DNA of 64,000 bases from Cavia porcellus (Eukaryota > Chordata > Mammalia > Rodentia > Caviidae). A program made the position numbers and the translations under genes. Every line of letters starts with the position of its first letter. Position 1 is the stretch's first letter. The DNA is taken from the NCBI RefSeq assembly GCF_034190915.1, contig NW_026947485.1, forward strand, positions 35,601,519 to 35,665,518, written 5' to 3'. Below, one piece after another: positions 1 through 11,799 of this stretch. The notes under the pieces are model-generated. The model searched no databases. It was not told where the DNA came from and saw only the letters and a program-made list of their open reading frames with translations.

Positions 1-190
1 AGTGACACTTATGAAACAATTGATAATTTGAATGGTTGAATAGTTTGTTATATTAAGAAATTATTACTTTTAGAAATTTTAAGAAAATGATAGTTACATT
101 TAAAAAGTTCTATTCTTTAGAGATGCACATGTGGTATTTATGAATGAAAAGATACAGATCTAGGATTTGTCTTAAAATAATATAGGGGAT

Positions 191-328
191 GCCGGGTATA
201 GTGGTGCAGCTCTGTAATCTCAGCACTCAGGAGGCTGAGGTAGGGATCATTGTGAATTCAAGGCCAGCCTGGGTACATAGGGTGCTCAAGGCCAATCTGA
301 GCTACATAATAAGACTCTGTCTCAAAAA

Positions 329-332
<4 letters not shown>
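191..332 (+). repeat. B1 SINE with internal duplication
   Basis: Starts gccgggtatagtggtgcag and includes the aggctgaggta box and a doubled aaggccagcctggg / aaggccaatctgag segment, the rodent B1 duplication. It ends in ctctgtctc plus an A-tract, then a TA microsatellite. Confidence 0.9.

Positions 333-375
<43 letters not shown>
333..375. repeat. (TA)n microsatellite
   Basis: About 20 TA units directly follow the A-tail of the B1 element and probably grew from it. Confidence 0.95.
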
Positions 376-377
<2 letters not shown>

Positions 378-589
378 GAGAAGGAGGGAAATTATGGGTT
401 AAGTAATTGGCTATGAGTTAATAATCATTAAAACTAGGAAAAAGACATATGTGATTTATTATATTATTCTGCCTAACTTTGAGTATGTTGAAATTTTTCT
501 GAGAAAAAAATCTAAATTTTCTTAATTAAAAATGTTAAATTATTAGTACATAATTACACTAGCTGTGCTTCCCATGTAGGTCTTTGTTT

Positions 590-1235
590 ACTGGCTAACC
601 TGCAGGTGTGTCCAGGATAGTTTCCATCCCATTTTTACCAGATCCCATTAGAATGATGTCATGAATGACCTGGTGGGCTATCAAGACAATCCAGTCCCTA
701 CAGATTCTACTAGAACAGAGCACAGGAAAGCTAATGTACCCCTGGGACAAGACAATAAATGCATTCCTGTCTTTCTCATGTAAATAAAACTAATTCTGAT
801 CTGGATGGGAAAATTTTTGCCAGATCAATAGTCACATACCAAGAGCTACTAACTGTGATGATCTGCAGAAGAAAAGACCAGACAGCTGGCAGGGCAGCTG
901 CTCTTGGGGGTACCACCTGATTAAATTTATGATTGTCGTGCACTATGATCTATTTTGTTGTTGTTATTGTTTGCAGCAGCCAGACAGATGAATTGAATGG
1001 AATAATTATGGGGCCAGAACCCCCGCATCTTTTAAGCACTATGATGGCTGCATTAATCTCTGCAATTCCTTCTGGGATGCAAGATTGCTTTATTATCCTG
1101 ACAAGGAAGGTAAAGCAGGAAGGCAGTGACAAGCGCTTCCTTTCCTACCATGGAGGCTCTACAGATCAAAGAACTATGGCCATTCTAAGTCCTAAGTGTG
1201 TCTATCCAAAAGACATACATATGGAGGAGCTTTCT
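590..1235 (-). mobile_element. ERVL-type endogenous retrovirus pol (RT) fragment, decayed
   Basis: Read on the minus strand, this resembles the reverse transcriptase part of class III (ERVL/MERVL-like) pol as I remember it. A degenerate relic of the catalytic Y-x-D-D region lies near 640-670, preceded by the conserved segment that follows the LPQG motif (near 690-745). The order along the strand fits RT read right to left. The frame is broken by stops and indels and the catalytic motif is degraded, so it is non-functional. No LTR is evident at either side. The open frame on the opposite strand at 933-1283 is not a gene. The right boundary is uncertain. Confidence 0.7.
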
Positions 1236-2170
1236 GTGTCTCATGCTGCAGCAAATAGGAGCTCAGGAGCAGCAAGCAAGTAGCGTTTGGCAGGAGTCAA
1301 GGACAACACTAGGGAACATCTGGATGAAGCCAGCTGCTGTCTGGATGTAGATGGCACTGGTCACTACGATTCCGGCTAGGTTAGTATACACGTGAAGCCA
1401 AGGGAATGTGAAACAGTGCATGGGGAAAGTCCTACTCGGCACCCATGTCAAAAGATTGTTCAGAAGATTAAGTGAAAAAAATGTAAAACTGCATTCTAAC
1501 ATTAAACATTATGTACTCAAAAACTGTTAGCCACTCTGTTATTACTGCCATCATCATCATCATCATTATTATTGTCCTGAGGGATAGAATTTTATTTACA
1601 GCAAGATGCCAATAGCTTAGATTATTATACTGCCTCTTTTATCTCTGGGGTCTTCTTCAGGAATTCACTGCTTGCTTAGCTCTGTAAGACCTATAAACAT
1701 AATTAAAACTACAGGAGCGATTGGCATTTTACATTCTCCACCAGAATCTCTGCTGATAATAATAAGATATTCTTTTTAAGCTATCTTCCTCCCATTATTA
1801 ATTCATTTTTTACTTAGTAGCCATGCTGGATATTTCTTATTCCTTAAATTCTCTTTTCAGAGGCTGGTTGTGATTTCATATGGATTCTTTGCTATTCCTA
1901 ATTCTCAATCTCATGACTATATTGTCTGGGTCACAAAACTTGCTTTCTTGAAATATAACATCCCTGGAGGCTTTTCCAGAGAGAAAAATTAAAAGTAACT
2001 AATTTGGGAGAAAGAAAAAAGGAAAATGAAATAAAATTCATAAAACTGAGTAATAATATGAAGATGAAGTAATAGATTTAAATCTAAATATATCAGTAAC
2101 AAATTTTGAACCTAGATTCAGAAGGTGCAAATACACTTTATTTTAAAAAATATTACTCAAAGGAGAATAT
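1236..2170. other. No recognised gene
   Basis: AT-rich unique-looking sequence with a short CAT repeat at 1549-1573. Nothing else could be assigned. Confidence 0.5.
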
Positions 2171-2177
2171 ATATATA

Positions 2178-2180
<3 letters not shown>

Positions 2181-2214
<34 letters not shown>
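2181..2214. repeat. (CA)n microsatellite
   Basis: Seventeen uninterrupted CA units next to a short TA run. Confidence 0.97.
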
Positions 2215-2217
<3 letters not shown>

Positions 2218-2339
2218 CCTGAGGTTACAGAAAGACTACAAACAAAAGAATGTAGCTTCTACTTTCAAGGAAGACTGAATCACACAAACCAAACCTACCT
2301 GAAATAACAAAAAGAAACAAAATATTCGAAACTGTTGTC

Positions 2340-3830
2340 TTTCTGGCACTGCACACAATGTCATGGAAACCATTAATCTCTGAAAGACAGAATACAGATG
2401 AGATGGCATTGTCTTCTGCCTCAGTTTACCCTCTTCAGAGGTCCCAGGTTGCTAGGGAGCAGGGAAGAAACCCAGCAGTAAACCCTGGATGGAGGAAGCA
2501 CAAAGCCTTGGGACAAAGGTGGTTGGAGTTTGCAGGCTGCGTACAGTTGAGTACTCAGTTGAGTACAGCACTGCAAGGAGCTGAAGAGGCTGAGAGCCCT
2601 GCTATCTGCACAGGGTGCTCGACTATTCCGCAGAATACTGATCAGCACACCCATGTGCGGGAACTGAGACTCGAGAAAGAACCACGTGAACAGCTGACAG
2701 GGACTATGACACAGCTCTCATACAGGGATGGAAATAATCAACATCTCTCCCCACCAGTCAGTCTAGAAACCCAGTTCCCAGATAACTAGATAGAGTAGTG
2801 ATAAGGGTGTTGCTTCAGCAGCGAGGAATAGTTTGTGCCGGACTATTTCTCTAGCCTACTTAACAAAATGTAAAGAAAGAGTAGAAAAGATAAAATGGTT
2901 TCTAAGTAATTTAACTACACCCCAGAAAACAGTTCAGACATATTTATAGTAATAAAAAATATACAGTCCTCCAGCAAGGTAAAATTCACTATGTCTGGCA
3001 TCCAATGAAAAATAACCAGGTATGAAAAGAAACAGAAGTACATGATCCAGAATGATAGCAAAATGTATAGATGGAAACAGACTACAAACAGACAGATAAG
3101 TCAAATAGTAGTCAAAGACATTTAAAACATCTGTTATAAGTATATTTTTAAAAAATCGGCAGAGACATGAAAAATACCTTTAAAAACAAGCTTAAACATC
3201 TAGGTCTGAAAGTTACAATGTGATCAATTAAAATCATGATGAATGGGTTAACAGCAGATTACACATTGCAGAAGAAAGAATTAAACTGAACTGGAAGAAT
3301 AATGGTAACAGAAATGACTCAAAATGAAACAGAAAATTTTTTAATAAGAAGAACTTCAGTGAACTTGGAGATAGTTTAAATGATATGAAAGGTGTATAAA
3401 TAGAATCTCTGAAAAAAGGGAGTAGGGGAGAAATAAAAATAGCATTAAATGAAAAAAGAGAATACTCTATTGATACATGTAACATAAGTTCCAAAATAAT
3501 TATAAGTGAAAGAAATCACATTTTAAAAAGTATACAATGTTTAGTTCCATTTGTATAAAATTCTAAATAAATGAATCTGTTGTGACAGAAAAAGGACCAG
3601 TATTTGCCTGGGAATGAGGATGAAAGGATGTGAGGAGAGTTGAGGGAAGAAGCAGTAAAAGAAACTTCTAGGGATAATGATCATGTTTATCATTTTGATT
3701 ATGCTGGTAATTTTATGATTGTTTACTAGATGGGTACTTCTTTGGCAAGATGCTTTAGTTATGTATAATTTATTGTATATGGAGTATATTTTGGTAGAGT
3801 TTTTTTAAAAAAAGAAAAAGTTGCATAAAA
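2340..3830 (+). mobile_element. HAL1/L1-like LINE relic
   Basis: Positions 2880-3480 resemble L1-type ORF1 sequence, with an A-rich coding strand and phrases such as gacatttaaaacatctgttataa and gggttaacagcagattacac. They pass almost directly into an L1-type 3' UTR at about 3510-3800 (ccatttgtataaaattct, tttgcctgggaatgagg). Having ORF1 next to the 3' UTR with no ORF2 is the hallmark of HAL1 (half-L1) elements. The 2340-2800 part may be the 5' UTR. All frames are broken. Confidence 0.6.
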
Positions 3831-4650
3831 TTTAACTAAATGGATAGTAATTTACAGACAGCTAGTGGTTAGCTATACTTATATGTAATGTAATACTTTT
3901 AGTTTAAAAATTACTAGTGGTAAAGATCATTTCTCAGTGATAAAATTATAATTTTCAAAAAGATTTAGTGAATTTCAATTAATATACTCCTAATAATCTC
4001 ATATCAAAATATAGAAAATAAAAATGAACAAAACTAGGAGACAAGGTAAATCAACTCTTTTTAAAAAATTTCTCCTTTTCAAAAAAATTTTATTTAAAGA
4101 AAGACTAAACAAACAGAAAATGGGTAGAAATAATACATAAGTTCGGAGAAAAAATAAACATAAATCACTAGTTAATGTTTACATACTGTCCTTTTATAAA
4201 TAGTTGTTCGAGATACAAAAGTGGAACATATAAAGTGGGAATTCAAACAGCAAGAGTGTAACCAGTTCTGTTCAACTATCCAACAAAAACTTAGAAATAT
4301 GGTTATCAATGCTATACACTTAAACATACATGCAGTTATCCATATCTTCATTTATGTTGATACTGAACAAATCCAAGCAGTCTAATATCACTCTGAACAA
4401 AGAATAATACTATTTCTGGGTGTCACGTTATGATGCTCCAGGATCAGCACTGGGTACTGTAGTGTCTCTTTTCCTTCAAAGTATCTGTTCATTCCGTCAT
4501 GTGTCATAAGGAGACAGATTTTCAGTGCAAGATATTTCTTAGAAATCAACATCTCTGAAGGAAAATTTTAAGGAGACAGAAGGAGTCAAACTACAAAGCA
4601 AACCTTACCAACCCTCGGCCAACTTTAGAGAGAACTCTAGAGATTGTGCA
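3831..4650. other. AT-rich intergenic sequence
   Basis: No gene or clear repeat recognised. It may include further LINE decay products. Confidence 0.4.
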
Positions 4651-4651
4651 T

Positions 4652-4747
4652 CTTTTTTTTTTTTTTTCTCTTGGTAACTGGGATTAAACTCACCACCTCA
4701 CACTTGCCAGGCAGGTCCTTATGCCACTCGGTTAAATTCCCAGTCCC
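4652..4747 (-). repeat. ID SINE (tRNA-derived)
   Basis: A poly-T run on the + strand is followed by the reverse complement of an ID body (gggattaaactcaccacctc ... gccactcggttaaattccca). The B-box and A-box of the tRNA-like promoter are recognisable but mutated. Confidence 0.85.
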
Positions 4748-5059
4748 AGCTTGTGACTCTCAGCATAACTGAAATTTCTGGGCCTTTCTACCTTTAACAT
4801 CACTCAGTGCAGATTGCTATGAGATCTTAGGCGAGGTGCTCCTTGGAAACTGAGGTCGGCCCTGAAAGAGCTGATAGATAAAGTCTATCTGCTGACCGTA
4901 TGCATCCCTTTGAAACTCTTCCTTGAAAGAAGACATGGAAGGTATACCTGCAGATTTACTTCACAATCAGATTCTCACGAAACTTTTAAAGTAAATTAAA
5001 AATTAATTATAAACTATAATGGGGAAAATCTACATATTTGGAAGCTAGGAACATATTTC

Positions 5060-5930
5060 TACATAGCACACTCCTAGATAATCTCTGGGCCAAGAGGATA
5101 GCAGAATAGAAATTAGACAATGCTTTGAATACAATAATGTGTTTTATGAATGCACAATGCAATCTCAATTCAGAGAAAAATTTATAACCTTGAAAGGTCA
5201 GAAAATTAACGAGACAAGAAGTTAGAAAAGTTAAGCCAGTAATCAAAGAGAGAAGAAAAAAGCCAGAATAAGAATGGGATGTAATGAAATGACAATATAA
5301 TGCTATGAAATGAAGGGTTGAAAAAGCCAAAAGTTGATTTTAGACTAACAAAACTGACAAAATTCATGAACAATATCAAGAGAAATATTTTAAAGAGGCA
5401 TAAATGAATAAGACTGAATAAGGAACACCACCATAGCCGGTACAGGAGCAGATGAGAAGATATTATGAAAAACATCATGCCAATACATTTGTCAGTGTAG
5501 GACCAATGAAGAAATTCTTTCTTTTTAACTTTGAACTGCTTTGAAAACAGTGTGGCACTTTTTTTCAAAAAGTTAACAGTTACCAAATGACCCAGCAATT
5601 TTATTCCTGGGCATATTACCCTAGAAAATTGAAAATCTATTACACAAAAATATCCATAAAGTAGACCAACCCAAAAGTGCAGACAAATCCATAGAGGCAT
5701 AAAATGGATAGTAGTTGTCAGAGGTGGCGGGGAGGAGAGAAAATACCCCGACTACCGAAGTATACACCTTTCCTTTTAAAGGTAACGAAAATGTTCTAAA
5801 ATTGGACAGTGGTGATGGATGACCAACCTTGTGAATGTACTAAAACCCACCAATTTGTACACGTCAAAGGAGTGAATTTTATGCTATCTGTATGTCACTT
5901 TGTAAACACAGAAAAAATAGCTGTTAGTTA
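5060..5930 (+). mobile_element. L1 relic, ORF2 tail and 3' end
   Basis: The left part resembles L1 ORF2 coding sequence. Around 5580-5640 is the well-known stretch equivalent to ccatatgacccagcaattcc. Around 5800-5890 is the 3' UTR phrase gtggtgatggatgaccaacc ... ttgtacacgtcaaaggagtg. Stops throughout. The long minus-strand frames at 5007-5700 are antisense shadows. Confidence 0.75.
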
Positions 5931-5999
5931 ATGAGATTATTTTGAAAACGCTAACTGGAAAAAGAGCTTTATGAAAATCAGGATGGTCCAAGAAGAATT

Positions 6000-6300
6000 A
6001 AAGAAATTGAATCAGTGCTCAAAAGTTTTCTCTCATGAAATAGGAAGATGGATATTACAGAGTATGCATGTGGGACAGATGAGTGTAGTGTTCTAATGAA
6101 CAGCATGAGGACTATAGTTAATAATAATGTATTATATTACACATTGGGAATCTACTAGAAGAGTACACTCTAAGTATATTTTAAAAATACCTAAAAAAGG
6201 TAACTACATGCATAGTGGATATGTTAATTTGTCTGAATGTAGTGATCATTCCACTACATATGAGAGAAGTAGTAGATAAAGCAGGAATGCTCATCTTTAA
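6000..6300 (+). mobile_element. L1 3' UTR fragment
   Basis: Contains the typical old-L1 3' sequence (gcatgaggactatagttaat, ggatatgttaatttgtctga). It may be a second L1 or a continuation of the one before it. Confidence 0.65.
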
Positions 6301-8270
6301 CAAAGCTGTCTGTCATAACCTGATGCCAACTTGAAGAAACAGAATAAAGAAAAATTACATGATAAAATTCTTCATGTTTTCAGACACAGTATTTTTAAAA
6401 ACTTGGTTAATCCAGTCCAATAAGTTAAAAAACATTACATCACCAACAAGTTGACTCCATCCAATAGAGGCTATTCCCTGACTGGTCTTTTTGCTTTGGT
6501 CTTGCCCCCAAGGAAAGTCACGTTTTTACTTATAGAAATTTGTGTCACATACTGGTCCTTGTATGCCCAAGTTCCATGAGATGCATAAAAATCTTTCACC
6601 TTATGTGTCTTATTTTGGATTCTCCAGAAATAGACTGTAGACAATACATTAGTACAAATAAACAATTTGTTAGGTGATCCCAGATATGTATATATAGGGG
6701 TGTGGAAGAATGAAACAGGAAGCCCCCCTCCAAAGCCTATAAGTCTAAAGCCATTGGTTATGAAACATAACTGTCATGGACCTTGGGTCTCAATCCTGCC
6801 ATAGACTTAAGAGCTAATATGAAACGCATAGTTCAAATGCATTGCTCCCAAAAGGCAAGGGACTGGTGGCCCTCGTATTCCAGGTTAGGGGCTGCTCACC
6901 TGGGCCAGCACTGGAAGGCATTCATTTATTGCACTGACATGCAACACCCTCAAATAAAGAAAGGTAGGGCAGGAAGTCGAAAGTTAAGTAGGTGGGCACC
7001 AGTGTGAGAAGGGCAAGGGAATGCAGGTAGAGCACTGTGCCGTGGTATGAGTAGGGGCAGGGGGCATGATGATGAGCAACAGTGACGGCCCTTCCAAAGA
7101 CATCCCCAAATTGCTTTTTATATGTTACCTTTCTCATACATTGCCTGGAAGTAGAAGATGAGCCAAAACTGGCCATAATATTCTTTACATTGCCCTTCAC
7201 TTATCCTGCATCCATAGTCTAGCACTGCAGTGTAGAAAGTAAGGCCATTTTGCACCAATAATCATGAGTTAGAAGAGCCTGAACCAAATTCTGAGGCAAC
7301 AAGAGTACAATTTGTGCATCCTAATACAAATAATTCTTATAATTCTTCATCCTTTCCCAATTTCACTTATGGAGTCTTGGAAAAATCTCTGTTCTTTGAA
7401 AACAGAATCTAAACCGTATACATGTTGGTGAACAGAGTGTTAATTATAGGACTGGGAAGGAATAGTAGTTTATCTTTGAAAAATATTGCAGCATTAGCAA
7501 TATTTGAGGCATATGGTACAAGCTCTTTTGTTATTTTTCAAAGGGCAGAGCAAATTTTAGAGAGAAGAAATCTTTGAAATGCTGGAGTTGACTGTGATCT
7601 GCACTCTGTAAAGTGTCCATCTGTGCAACAACTCTCTGCCCTCGGAAATGCGAGTCCTACGCACGATCCTCCCACTTACCCAAGAAAGTAGCTCAGATAA
7701 ACTTTCCATTCCAAGTCCAAAACTGAAAAGTTGGAGAGATCATTTTTGCAATCTGTTCAGGCATCAACAGACCTGAACAATCCAATCCTACAGAAACATT
7801 AGTCAAAAACAATGATGCCACCTCCAACTGAGAGTTCTCATGATTTTGTCCCAAATCCTAGTGCTCACGGTTGAGCTGTTGATTGTTTTCATGCAATCTC
7901 TTGAACACACCCCTCCATTCCCTACTCCTGCCTTCTTAGATAAGGTTTCCATCTGGCCTTCATGAACTACAATCATGCCTTGTTTGACAACTTAACTCTG
8001 TTCTTGGAAATGCTTTTTAGGCATCCATCATTATTCATTCAATAACATAGAGTGAACCTACACAGACCTATGTATAGGCCAATCACTCAATAAAGCTTCT
8101 TATGGCAGTGAAAAGATGTGGTACATGAGATGTATTAGGTGGCTAACATTGTGTCACAGCATGCTGTCTCACAGTTGGAATACACTCAGACATTAGAAAG
8201 AATGATATAATAAATACATAAGCCAAGAAGAGCCATTTATTATCATTATCAATTAATATATATGTACATA
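6301..8270. other. No recognised gene
   Basis: About 2 kb of non-coding sequence. Short open frames show no family resemblance and no codon-like pattern that I could see. Confidence 0.45.
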
Positions 8271-8271
8271 T

Positions 8272-8665
8272 GTCTTAGCTACTTTTCTCATTGTTGAGAC
8301 AAAATACCTGATCATTAAAGGATAAAAGATTTATTTGGGTCACAGTTTGTAGAGGTTTCTGTCTTAACTGGCTGGCTCCAAAGCAGGGTTGCCTGGCAGA
8401 GGGGTATCACAGAGGAGAGACAGTTCATGGCAGGCAGAAAGTAGCAAAAGCAAGCAAGCAAGGGACAAGACAAGCCTCCTTTTGTCCCTTATATTGTATC
8501 CAGGCAGAGCCAAATGCATCAGCGGACTGATTTAGTAATCACCTAAGTAGCTTCATCCTAGCATTGCATCATGAATCAAGCACACACTCTAAATTCAGCT
8601 ACCTCTAAGAAAACCTTACCTATAACTGCCTGAGGCTTTGTGGGGGGACATCTAGGCCATAAAAA
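8272..8665 (+). repeat. Medium-reiterated rodent repeat, copy 1
   Basis: Begins tcttagctacttttctcatt with gacaaaatacctgat, then ggctccaaagcagggttgcc, and ends gaggctttgtggggggacat. Related copies are at 16,470, 30,465 and 31,020. It looks like a non-autonomous DNA element of the URR1 (hAT-Charlie) kind, but I cannot fix the class. Confidence 0.6.
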
Positions 8666-9039
8666 TATAAATTATCCTTTTATGTGACTTGTAGCCCAGT
8701 GTGTTTGTTTACATAAGCATCGCCACACACCAGAGCAATGCATTGTGCCGCAATGTTACGATATGTAGAATGTCTCTAGGCCATACGGAATTTTTTGGCT
8801 TCATTATAGTCGCATGGGAAAACAATAGTGTATGTTGCCTGCTATTGATCAAAATATTTTTATGTGACATGTAGCTGTGTAGACTTCTGGAAGGTTTTCT
8901 TGTCTCCTGAATGCTACACTCCATCTACTCTGTACTCTTGTTTCCGGAGTATACCACGTACCATAACCCTTTCATCATGTTGCTCTCTTGCTCAGTTATC
9001 CAGGCTGGCTCCCAATTTTTAGGTTTTAGACTGGCTTTT

Positions 9040-9575
9040 AAAAGTCTGACCCTTCCTTTCTGTCGGGTCTCTCAGTCCCTAGTCTCCAGTGTGCATCCTG
9101 TGCTCTCCCTGATCTGGTTTGCTTTCTCACTGCTGCCCACATGGTATTTTTCTTGCTTTCACACTGCAGTACTCTCCACTATTCCTTTACCATCCACTTC
9201 TAACATATCCACATGTTGGTAAGTCAGATTCAGTGCGTAGAGGAATCCAGTCCCCACAAACCTCACTGATCATAATCCAGTTATGAGCCTTTGACCTCAG
9301 AAAAATGAGGTAAAAAGAAACTGATTTCAAGTTTTAATCAATGGAATCTCCTAAGCCAATCACTCAAAAGCCCCCATCTCCATTTCTCTTTCATTCTGTT
9401 TTAATTTTATTCGCAATGTATCAAAATTCAAACTATCTATACTTTGGATTAGCTCCTCCCTGCTAGAATGTGAAAGCTGCTGGAACAACGCCTTGCCTTA
9501 TTTATGCCCCAGTGTCTATGCCTGGCACATAGCATGTACTCAAGAAGAAGCAAGAGAATAAATGAACAAATCTAT
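9040..9575 (+). repeat. L2 LINE 3' end
   Basis: The block ctgctagaatgtgaaagctg ... gtctatgcctggcacatagc ... gagaataaatgaa is the conserved L2 3' terminus. The upstream part is more diverged and the left boundary is uncertain. Confidence 0.6.
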
Positions 9576-9774
9576 TCCATGAACCCTCCTCCTGTTATGT
9601 TAGCTAGCACTGATTTCTCATTTTCCTGAATGCGACTTTCTACCAAACATTTGCTTCTTGGCCATGTATATCGAGTGTAGCTGCTTACTGAGATTGTTTA
9701 TCTAAACCCTATTTTATACATATGTCTCTCATTTGTCTTCAGATCTCTCAATTTATTGACAAGAATGAAGATTT

Positions 9775-10005
9775 AGGGGTAGAAATCACTAGGTTTGGAG
9801 TAAGACAGAACCGAATTTAAATTTCCACTTACTAGCTGGATGACTTTGAAAAAAGTTTTTCAACCTTTCTGCATTGCAGAGAAAGAAAAAGAAAAGAAAT
9901 AATACTATTCTCAGAGGATTAGGGGTAAGACTTAATGAGATATTCATGTAAAGCATTTGTTAAAATGCCTTGGACATAGTGAACACTCATTAAATCTAGA
10001 CACTT
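9775..10005 (+). repeat. MIR SINE
   Basis: Nearly full-length MIR layout: ggtttggagtaagacagaac, cttactagctggatgacttt, a polypurine patch, gacttaatgagatattcatg, then ccttggacatagtgaacact. Confidence 0.85.
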
Positions 10006-10834
10006 TGACTTGAAAAATTGCTTTCAGAAAATGTAATGTATATTATATTTATATTATTAAAATACATTTTAGTAGATATTATAAAACATATACTAATTAC
10101 AATGAGCCTGTTAAAGAAAATATAATATGACAACCATGTGCCCCATTCAGAATTAATAGTTGTAAACATTTCATTTTTTTCAAATCTTTTTTAGTTAAAG
10201 GAAAAAAAAATTAAAGCATAGACGAGTCCCTTTTGCTAAATATGACTGTGATTATGATTTCCATCCAAAAAATGTTCCTTGAGAATGATAACCACATCAC
10301 ATACTCTCATCTTCTTCCATTCCAGCCTTTCCAGAACAAATGATCATATAGGTACTCTAGGAATATTCGCTGAATTAAATTGGAATGATAGTTTGTTTAT
10401 TCACACTGAAGAAATCTGATTTAAAGTAGATAAGCGGCTTCCTGATTGCCAGAGCCAGGCAAAATCTGCAGCACTGCTAGATCATGCAGAAAAGATTTTC
10501 TTCAAGTTTATCAACTCTGCAGCAAGGCTGGAGATAAGTTCCCTCTTGACAAAATCTGAGAAAAACAATACAGTTTTTAAAAGATACCAAACAGGGGTGG
10601 GATTCATATTTCACTCCATCTCGAAAGCCTTCGAAAGCAACATCCAACCAGCTAATAGGAGTCAGAAAGACTTCCAGCAGGGAACACAGGATTGTGCAAA
10701 TGCTGTTGGTCTGTTCAAGGCAATCTTCTTTTATGAACAAATCAGGGATAGCAGGATTGTAGCAGCCAGGCAAGTCCTAAAAATCTGGATGTGTATTTGT
10801 CAGCTGGAGCAGCACCACTGATCAGAACCAGTAC

Positions 10835-10985
10835 CAAAGCAGGAGTCAGAAGATCCAGAGCCCAAGTCTAGCAGTTGCTAACCAACTACATAATAAATCA
10901 CTTGACTTCCTGTGGGCTCAGGCCCCTCACCTGTCAAATGAAAGGATTAGCACTGGCCTCTGAGGTCCCATAAACTCTTAAGAGC
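10835..10985 (+). repeat. MIR SINE fragment
   Basis: Central and 3' MIR segments are visible: cttgacttcctgtgggctca, cacctgtcaaatgaaaggat, tgaggtccca. Confidence 0.65.
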
Positions 10986-11619
10986 GGTGGGCTAACAGTG
11001 CTAACAGAGCGAAGTTTAGACTGTGTCTGAACTGAGTCCTACTTCTTCAGCTTAAACTTGCATTGGTTCTTTACTTCCATGTAACTAATTAGCCTCACAC
11101 TTGCTAATTTAAAACAGGACACATTTATTGCATCACAGTTTCTGCTGGGAAGAATTCAGTCACAGATTAATTGGTTGCTTGGCTCAGGACCTCTCAAAAG
11201 CTGTGGTCAGGTGTTAAAAGAGGCTGGACACAGGGAGGATCTGTCCCCATCCTCAGCCAAGAGGCCCTGGGTCCCTTCTATTGGCTGGAGACATCAGCTC
11301 TGTCAAAGGGGCTTTTCTGTGGCACTTCTCCCAACGTGGCAGCTGGTTATCATCAGAGGGGAGAAGAGCCGAGTGATGGGGAGAGTAGCAGATGGAAAAC
11401 GATTGTAAAGAGGAAGGAAGGAGGGAGAAGAGGAGTGTCATCAACAAAAGCCAAAGTCTTTTTGAATTTTCACATAATCTCAGAAGTAACATCCTTTCAC
11501 TGCTGCCCTATTCTCTTGAGAATTTGAGTAGATAAGTCTTGCCCATACTTGAGTGAGGAAATTATATAATGTGTGACTACCAAGGTGGGGATCATTGTGA
11601 CCATTTCTTTCTTAATTTA

Positions 11620-11790
11620 AACAATGTTTTATTTTTCTTTCCATTTTTATTAGCACATTTGTGATACATTATACATACATTCATTGTGGGGTATTGGTGA
11701 GTATATGTATCCTATCTTGATCCTTTTAAATCTCCCTTTTCCCAACTCTCCCTCTTATGTCCCCCAATTTCCAGATTCTCTTCCCAAATC
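11620..11790 (-). mobile_element. L1 3' UTR fragment
   Basis: Reverse complement of an L1-type 3' region (ttttattagcacatttgtga, tgtggggtattggtgagtat). Confidence 0.4.
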
Positions 11791-11799
11791 ATTTCAAAC

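Noticed and set aside
933..1283. 116-codon plus-strand frame
   Set aside because: Lies antisense to the ERVL pol relic; no protein family resemblance.
5206..5700. 164-codon minus-strand frame, hydrophobic and Phe/Leu-rich
   Set aside because: Antisense to an A-rich L1 relic. The Phe/Leu-rich look is simply the complement of A-rich sequence.
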